Source of the DNA: Nyssa sinensis
Taxonomy: Eukaryota > Streptophyta > Magnoliopsida > Cornales > Nyssaceae
Assembly (NCBI GenBank): GCA_008638375.1
Contig: CM018031.1
Coordinates: 17,350,915-17,414,914, forward strand
DNA: 64,000 nt
Reading direction: 5' to 3'
Shown: positions 57,829 to 64,000 of the stretch, in pieces
How the letters are laid out: each line of letters starts with the position of its first letter
Position numbering within the stretch: the first letter of the stretch is position 1
The notes under the pieces: generated by a model
The model's input: the letters and a program-made list of their open reading frames with translations, nothing else
Told to the model about the DNA's origin: nothing
Database searches by the model: none
Translations under genes and position numbers: made by a program

Positions 57829-58330
57829 ATGTCAAACAGGGCGACAAAGAGATATGCTCGGGAGGCTAGAGCTGCCCCGGACGTATTGCAGATCTCCAAT
57901 GTGGAAAAAAGGCTCAAGCCAGCACCAGAGATCCAATTCACTGAACAGGATCTAGCAGGGGTACATTGCCCTCACAGTGATGCCCTCGTCATCACTCTCA
58001 AAATCGTCAATTTTGAGATCAGGAGAGTCCTGGTCGATACTGGCAGCTCCGTCAACATACTGTTTCATGATCCACTCAAACAGATGGGAATGGACCACAA
58101 CAACATCAAGCCCACTACTGCCGTGATGGCAGCTTTTGATGGCAATCTCAGCACCCCACTAGGGAGAATCGACCTTCCTACACTATAGGAGAGGGAGAAG
58201 GGCAGAAGACCACCATCTCAGAGTACATGGTGTTGAATATGAAATCTCCCTACAACGTCATAATCGGGAGACCTTGGTTGCACCAGATAGGGGCGGTCAC
58301 CTCGACCCTCCATCAGTGTCTGAAGTATGT
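57829..58330 (+). pseudogene. Tat-type gypsy protease relic
   Basis: It reads LKIVNFEIRRVLVDTGSSVN with ILFHDPLKQMGM, the aspartic protease active site DTGSS. After a stop at 58,186 it continues EYMVLNMKSPYNVIIGRPWL, the usual second half. The first half is open for 119 residues. Protease would process the Gag-Pol polyprotein. Confidence 0.88.
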
Positions 58331-58475
58331 CCACAACTAGAACATTCACTCTGTCAAAGGGTGTCAGCCAACCTCTCGGGAGTGCCATGCTATTGCACTC
58401 AAGGAGAAGGCCACCAAATAGCAATTACAATACACTCGGGACTATACAGAGCCAGTTCTCACCCACACTCCCGAG

Positions 58476-59420
58476 GTGGAAGGTTGCCCATCCAGCATTG
58501 AAGAACCCTTGAGCCCAAGGGGACGAGACAACCGAGCCAAACCCGTTGGCGAGCCCATCAAAGTGTTGGTCAGTTTAAAATCAGAGGGGCGTTATTTATA
58601 CATTGGCCCAGATCTGGCGCACACCGAGCAGGAGAAGATAGTCAGGTTTTTGAAAGACAACCTCTTTATATTTGCTTGGGAGACCAGAGACATGGAGGGT
58701 ATAGACCCTAGCTTCATAACTCATAAGCTGATGGTAGATCCAGATCATCCACCAGTCAAATAGAAGAGAAGGCCGATTACTCCAGAACGGCATCGAGTTA
58801 TAAATGAGGAAGTCCAGAGACTGCTTAAAGCCAGGATGATACGAGAAGTGTTCTACCCCGAGTGGCTAGCTAACACCGTCCTGGTCAAGAAGAAAAATGG
58901 CAAGTGGAGGGTCTGCGTTGATTATACAGACCTCAATAAGGCATGCCCTAAAGACAACTTCCCACTGCCATGGATAGATCAACTAGTTGACGCCACTGTG
59001 GGGCACTGAGCTCATGAGCTTCATGGATGCCTACTCTGGGTATAATCAAATTCAGATGTACCCTTCAGACCAAGAGAAGACAGCCTTCATAACCGAACGA
59101 GGTCTCTACTATTACAGAGTAATGCCTTTCGTTTAAAGAACGCTGGAGCCACTTATCAACGGTTGGTGAACAAGATGTTCAGCCCACTGCTCGGCAGTAC
59201 CATGGAGGTATACATCGATTACATGCTGGTCAAAAGTCTGTAGAAAGGTAGTCACCTCCAGCACTTAGCCCAGGCCTTCGATATCCTTAGACAGCACAAG
59301 ATGAAGCTCAACCCCTCGAAATGTACCTTCGGGGTTAAGAAGGAAAAATTTTAGGATACATTGTCTCTTAAAGGAGTATTGAAGCAGACCCTACTCAGAT
59401 CCATGCTCTAATTGGACTGA
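58476..59420 (+). pseudogene. Tat-type gypsy reverse transcriptase relic
   Basis: Blocks in order: LFIFAWETRDMEGIDPSFI, TAG at 58,761, RRPITPERHRVINEEVQ, NGKWRVCVDYTDLNKACPKD, SFMDAYSGYNQIQMYPSD and MEVYIDYMLVKS. The catalytic YxDD motif reads YIDY at 59,211-59,222, so the second Asp is lost. A further TAG is at 59,241 and frames shift near 59,000 and 59,130. The enzyme is inactive. Confidence 0.9.
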
Positions 59421-59429
59421 AGTCACCAA

Positions 59430-60010
59430 AGACCAGAAAGGACATTCAGGCACTGAACGGCAGAATCGCGGCACTAAGCAGATTTATCTCCAAATCCACT
59501 GATCGCTGCCTACCTTTCTTCAAAGCTCTGAAGGGCAACAAAGCTTTACAATGGACAGAAGAATGCGAAAATCTTTTCAAGAACTAAAGGAGTATCTAGC
59601 CTCTCCAGAACTTCTGTCAAAACCAGTACAGGGAGAAAAACTACTTTTGTACCTTGCAGTTTCTGAAAACACGGTCAGCTCCACATTAGTCAGACAGGAC
59701 AGAAGAGTACATAGGCCCATATTCTATGTCAGTAGGGCACTACTTGACACAGAAAAGAGATATCCAGAAGTGGAAAAGCTAACCTTCGCCTTGGTCATAT
59801 CAGCTCGAAAGCTCCGACCTTATTTCCAAGCCCATCCATTTGAAATCCCAACTGCCTATCCTCTGAAGTCAATATTGAGGAAACCTGAGGTATCGGGAAG
59901 ATTAGTGAAGTAGTCTGTGGAGCTAGGGGAATTCGACATATCATATGTACCCCGAAACTCCATCAAAGGGCATGCCTTGGCTGATTTTGTTGTCGAGTTC
60001 ACCCCGGCAC
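59430..60010 (+). pseudogene. RNase H domain following RT
   Basis: It reads ALNGRIAALSRFISKSTDRC, LPFFKALKG, then FQELKEYLASPELLSKP, LLYLAVSENTVSSTLVRQD, RPIFYVSRALLDTEKRYPE and ARKLRPYFQAHPFEI. TAG at 59,911 is followed by VELGEFDISYVPRNSIKGHA. This is the standard connection/RNase H part of gypsy Pol. Confidence 0.85.
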
Positions 60011-60034
60011 TTCAAGACAAGGCACAGCTCATCG

Positions 60035-60470
60035 AAACTTCAGGAACCTGGCTGCTCTACATCGATGGATCGTCAACCGATCAAGGCTCAGGAGTAGGCC
60101 TGGTACTACAGTCCCCTGATGGGCTCACATCAGAAAAACTAGTCAGCTTGGGATTCAAAGCTTCCAACAATGAAGCAGAATATGAAGCCCTAATCTTAGG
60201 CATCAAGTTGGCCTTGGAATGTGAGGTTCAGAACCTCAAAATCTTCTCAGACTCCTAACTGGTGGTAAGCCAAGTCCTGGGAGAATTCTCCATTAAAGAT
60301 GATAGGATGCTTCGGTACTCCGAACTGGTGAACCGCTTAAAGCATTCCTTCCTAGACATTCACTATCCTAGAAAATTGAAAGAAGCCAAAACTGCAGAGC
60401 AGATGCCTTGGCTAACATGGCGTCCTGCCTAAAGTCTGAAGCAAACTCCACAGTAAAAATCTCCTATTAG
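60035..60470 (+). pseudogene. second (archaeal-type) RNase H domain
   Basis: It reads LLYIDGSSTDQGSGVGLVLQ, then FKASNNEAEYEALILGIKLA, IFSDS, TAA at 60,256 and LVVSQVLGEFSIKD. A second RNase H with YIDGSS and NNEAEYEAL after the normal RNase H is characteristic of the Tat clade. Confidence 0.85.
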
Positions 60471-60530
60471 CCCGGACCTAGCATAGAGGAAGCCCAAGTT
60501 GCTCAAATTGCTGAACAGCCCCAGAACTGG

Positions 60531-61766
60531 ATGACTCCAATCCTCCAGTACCTACAATCCGGGCTCCTCCCAGATGACAAAAACAAAGCCAGGAGAATCC
60601 GAATCAGAGCGGCTCGGTACCTGATCCTGAACAACAAGCTTTACAGAAGGTCGTATTCTCAACCTCTGTTAAAATGCTTAGCTCCAGAAGAATCACAATA
60701 TGTCTTGGCTGAAATACATGAGGAAATTTGCGGGAATCATAATGGGGGCAGAACTATAGCTCACCGAGCTCTGTACTCAGGGCTATTACTGGCCTAGCAT
60801 GCTAAAGCAGGCTAAGGAGTATGTTCAGAAGTGCGACAAATGCCAAAGATTTGCCTCATATCAACATCAGCCTCATCACGAGCTCATCCCGATTCCTAGT
60901 CCTTGGCCCTTTGCTCAGTGGGGGATGGACATTGTGGGTCCATTACCAAGGGCCTTACCAAACAGGAAGTATCTCTTGGTAGCCATTGACTATTTCTCCA
61001 AATGGGCAGAAGCTGAACCTCTAACACATATCACAGAAAAGGAAGTTGAGAACTTCACTTGGAAGAACATTGTTTGCAGGTTCGGTATACCACGTGTGAT
61101 TATCTCCGACAATGGGACACAAGTTCACTGGTAAAGGCTTCAAGAAATTCTGTGAAAACCTCAACATTAGGCAACACTTTGCCTCTCCAGGCCATCCACA
61201 AGCAAATGAGCAAGTAGAGGTCGCCAACCGAATGATCCTTGACGGGTTAAAGAAAAGGTTGGAACAGGCCAAAGGAAAGTGGGCAGAGGAACTCCCTGGA
61301 GTTCTTTGGGCCTACAAAACAACCAGAAGAACTCCCACCTCTGAAACTCCATTCTCACTGGCTTATGGTACAAAAGCAGTAATTCCAGGTTGAGATCGGT
61401 ATGCCAACCTTGAGGACTAAAGCCTTTAAGCAAGAATCCAATGATCAGCAGCTACTGGAAAATTTGGATTTGCTTGAAGAAAGAAGGGACTAAGCCAGTA
61501 TCAGGATGAAAGCCTACTAGCAGAGAATGGTCGAAAAATCTAAGGTGGGGCTCAAGACGGTCAGCTTTCAAGTCGGGGACTTTGTCTTAAGAAGAGTCTT
61601 TCAAAACACCAAGGATCCCATTATGGGAAAGCTGTCACCAAACTGGGAAGGCCCCTACAAAGTAAATAAGGTCGTTAGGCCTACCACCTACTGGCTAGAA
61701 GACATGACTGGGAAGCCTATTCCTAGGCCGTGGAATGTGGAACATTTACGGAAGTATTATCAATAG
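60531..61766 (+). pseudogene. Tat-type gypsy integrase relic
   Basis: H2C2 zinc finger: EIHEEICGNHNGGRTIAHRA, then CDKC. A one-base frameshift near 60,783 separates them. Catalytic core: WGMDIVGPLPRALPN, LLVAIDYFSKWAEAEP, VIISDNGTQ, a frameshift near 61,121, then FCENLNIRQHFASPGHPQAN and LWAYKTTRRTPTSETPFSL. TAA at 61,491 and TAG at 61,518 precede the C-terminal part QVGDFVLRRVFQNT, LSPNWEGPYKVNKVV, NVEHLRKYYQ, which ends at TAG 61,764. No chromodomain, as expected for Tat. Confidence 0.92.
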
Positions 61767-61807
61767 AGATGTTTCTTTCTTTTACTTCCATAGAATGTTC
61801 ATCTTTT

Positions 61808-62420
61808 AATGCACAGGCCTCTAGAGCCTGGTCCATAATGTACAAGTCTTAGTACTTGGTCCATTTATAATGCACAGGCCTCTAAAGCCTGGTCCATAAT
61901 GTACAAGTCTTCGTACTTGGTCCATCTATAATGCATAGGCCTCCAGAGCCTGGTCCATAATGTACAAGTCTTAGCACTTGGTCCATCTATAATGCACAGG
62001 CCTCCAGAGCCTGGTCCATAATGTACAAGTCTTCGTACTTGGTCCATCTATAATGCACAGGCCTCTAGAGCCTGGTCCTTAATGTACAAGTCTTCGTACT
62101 TGGTCCATCTATAATGCACAGGCCTCTAGAGCCTGGTCCATAATGTACAAGTTTTAGCACTTGGTCCATCTATAATGCACAGGCCTCTAGAGCCTGGTCC
62201 ATAATGTACAAGTCTTAGTACTTGGTCCATCTATAATGCACAGGCCTCTAGAGCCTGGTCCATAATGTACAAGTCTTCGTACTTGGTCCATCAATAATGC
62301 ACGAGCCTTAGTGCTCGGTCCATCTATAATGCACAAGTCTTAGTACTTGGTCCATCTTTTATGCACAGGCCTCCAGAGCCTGGTCCATCTATAATGCACA
62401 GGCCTTCCAAGCCTGGTCCA
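61808..62420. repeat. 61-bp tandem array, about 9-10 copies, after pol
   Basis: 'gcacaggcct' recurs at 61,811, 61,872, 61,933, 61,994 and onward, a 61-bp period, with shorter partial units after 62,290. Each unit contains the palindromic GGCCTCTAGAGCCTGG and a second pair ACAAGTCTT..TACTTGG. The layout matches the 64-bp array at the left end. Confidence 0.93.
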
Positions 62421-62785
62421 TCTTTAATACACAGATTCTATGATCCAGTCCATACAAAGACAGAAGTTCCGAACATTTTCAAACTAAAGTTTCGGAATAC
62501 CTTAGAGCTGATACTTAGATTATTTGGCCTATCTACCAGCAAGCAAAAAGTACTACAGTATCGAGCAGGTTTGAAGTACTTTGATTCAAGACTTCTACAA
62601 AGTTTCTTTGATCTATTCTTAGAACAATTAGATATCAGAAGTGCACGAAAAGGTGTTTTAACTTCAGAAGAGCACATTCAAATACAAAGAACATCAGATC
62701 TGAGAAGAAGGAACCTAATTTTATTGATGATTCAGAAAATTTATATCAGTACAAGAAGACTGGAAATAAAACAAGTACACAAAGG
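62421..62785. other. spacer of Tat-type element, no gene seen
   Basis: AT-richer sequence between the tandem array and the antisense reading frame. One 149-codon open stretch on the plus strand (62,361-62,810) begins inside the array and has no recognisable motif; probably chance. Confidence 0.45.
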
Positions 62786-63330
62786 CTACAACAAAAACAT
62801 CATTACATAAGCTAATACAGAAGCTACTACACCTACTACGATTTGCAACATCATGGCTTTCTTCCTCGAACAGGAAAGGGGCCCTAAGTTCCAACCTCCA
62901 TTACCACCGCCGCCGGCTCCATTTGAAAGGAAGGAACCTTGAACCCCAATCTGCATCAAGAAACACCTAGGCCATTTCATCATCACTGTCATTGATCTCA
63001 AGACCAACGGATGATGAGGGCTCTAGGTCTCAAGGGACCTCCATTCATCTCCCTCAAAGCAGTTGTCGCACCCCAGCCGATTTGAGCAAGGGTCTCTACC
63101 AAGACACAAAGGGAAGGAGGCATCCCACCTTCGTCTTCATCACCAATGCTCCAAGCCTCGGTTGAATCAATGAGGGTCCACCTTCCATCGGAGAAATCTC
63201 GGCCGGATGCTAAGATGGACAAGAAGATCTTAGCCTCCTCTAATCCTTCCTTGGAGACTGAATCAAAGGGAAGGTTAACTCTCGGCCACAGTTTAATCAT
63301 TCCCAACTCGGACTGAAAATCGTCAATCAT
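62786..63330 (-). CDS. unrecognised antisense reading frame in Tat-type element
   Basis: The frame starts at ATG 63,330: MIDDFQSELGMIKLWPRVNL, then LEEAKIFLSILASGRDFSDG, TEAWSIGDEDEGGMPPSLCV and LVETLAQIGWGATTALREMN. Near 63,000 the frame changes to one with IND-SDDEMA at 62,980, suggesting an intron or shift. It lies where the antisense gene of Tat-type elements is expected, but does not resemble the Transposase_28-like relic at the left end. I do not recognise it. Upstream bases on the minus strand stay open for about 12 codons before ATG, so the true start may be earlier. Confidence 0.45.
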
Positions 63331-63437
63331 CTCCGGGCAAACAGTAAGCCTCTAAAAGGCATTCAAATTCTCTCCGACAAGGGAACAGTATGGGAACACA
63401 AGTGAAAAGATGGGGCGCAACCGTACGCTCCTCTATC

Positions 63438-63446
63438 ATATATATA
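63438..63446 (-). promoter_or_regulatory. TATA-like box upstream of the antisense frame
   Basis: Minus-strand GTCTATATATATGATAG, about 105 bp before the ATG at 63,330. Confidence 0.4.
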
Positions 63447-63449
63447 GAC

Positions 63450-64000
63450 CCTCGAAGCCCAAGAGTCACCCAAACGAACCGTCGCAACGGTTAAATAAAG
63501 GATTGGCCTCGAAAACCCAAAAGACAGCTGTATAAATGAATGACGTATAAAACCGTCCTTTCGGATACTTAGGCGACAAGATACAAGGCTTCCCCAAGCA
63601 TACGAAACTGGTTAAGTAAACAGAGTCCGATCCACCTTTATACAAAGGCCTTCGGTCCGACATACAAAACTCACAATCTTTGCCATTCCGATGATCCTTG
63701 ACGGACCACGTGTATGACAAAATGCCTTCAGTTCGGATGTAGCTCAGTCGAGGTCTGAATGATTTAGAAGGAAGAAGTCTCAATCATCAGAGCAACAGAC
63801 ACAAGACAGTGCTTTTACTACAAAACTTGGGTTCAGAATAAACTGCCTCGGAATTCTTCAAAATTTACTTTCAATATATGTGACGCAAGATCAATGTCAG
63901 ATCCTTACATATCTGATTGAATTACGTTCTTATCTTGTCCAAAGAGGGAGAAGCAATCAAAGCTAGTCTACAATCATTATCTTATCGCAACTACAGTTCG
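63450..64000. other. window end; unassigned, probably upstream of the antisense frame or start of 3' LTR
   Basis: No conserved coding motif was recognised. The repeats of the 5' LTR (ATACAGAGC, GGGCATTCTCATA) do not appear here, so the 3' LTR is probably beyond 64,000. Confidence 0.4.

Noticed and set aside
1..64000. Window as a closed circle, because LINE ORF1 and ORF2 sit at opposite ends
   Set aside because: The two LTR junctions do not show matching 5-bp flanks, and the shared repeat fragments nearby lie in opposite orientations.

Overview
This window reads as repeat-rich, gene-poor plant nuclear DNA, most likely from a eudicot. I see no intact host gene, no rRNA or tRNA gene, and nothing bacterial. 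It is a nest of transposable elements: Ty3-gypsy elements (a Tat-type element and a second pol relic), long LTRs standing alone, LINE relics, miniature LTR elements (TRIMs), a hAT-type MITE and one large, nearly intact CACTA (En/Spm) transposon. Species cannot be named from the sequence.

Left end (1-10,900): the 3' part of a Tat-type gypsy element. It holds two short tandem arrays, then an antisense gene relic with a Transposase_28-like (PF04195) domain, and a 3' LTR ending near 4,775 that carries a hAT MITE with a perfect 8-bp target duplication (3,538-4,205). A LINE ORF2 relic follows (4,776-6,985), then a 2.9-kb LTR-like element (7,424-10,362) with perfect 5-bp duplication CTCTC.

Middle (10,904-44,616): two inverted arms of about 5.5 kb (10,904-16,465 and 39,200-44,616) face each other across about 22.7 kb. 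Between them lie a tandem triplicate, a TRIM, and a gypsy integrase relic split by a 17.4-kb nested insert. That insert holds a 4.0-kb lone LTR-like element (21,914-25,874, duplication TAGTA) and a 12.1-kb CACTA element (26,047-38,187, duplication AGG). The CACTA element has subterminal hairpin arrays, a 161-bp satellite, a four-exon TNP2-type transposase gene with one in-frame TAG, and a six-exon gene of the Transposase_24 (PF03004) type that is fully open. Both genes are on the minus strand.

Right end (44,616-64,000): the rest of a Transposase_28-like relic with a TRIM inserted in it, a degraded LTR-like block (45,251-49,032), and a lone LTR-like element (49,205-52,996, duplication ATCTA). 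The last contains, on the minus strand, a stretch that reads like part of the largest subunit of plant RNA polymerase IV/V. After it come a LINE ORF1 relic with an RRM domain (54,090-55,385) and a Tat-type gypsy element (from about 55,386 past the window end) with LTR, primer site, gag, protease, RT, two RNase H domains, integrase, a 61-bp tandem array and an unrecognised antisense reading frame. Most of its stop codons look like C-to-T or G-to-A changes, as expected for long-methylated DNA.

The only plausibly functional genes are the two in the CACTA element. The most unusual observations are the RNA polymerase IV/V-like fragment in an LTR, the satellite and near-intact coding capacity of the CACTA element, and the inverted duplication whose arms share the same nested TRIM insertion.
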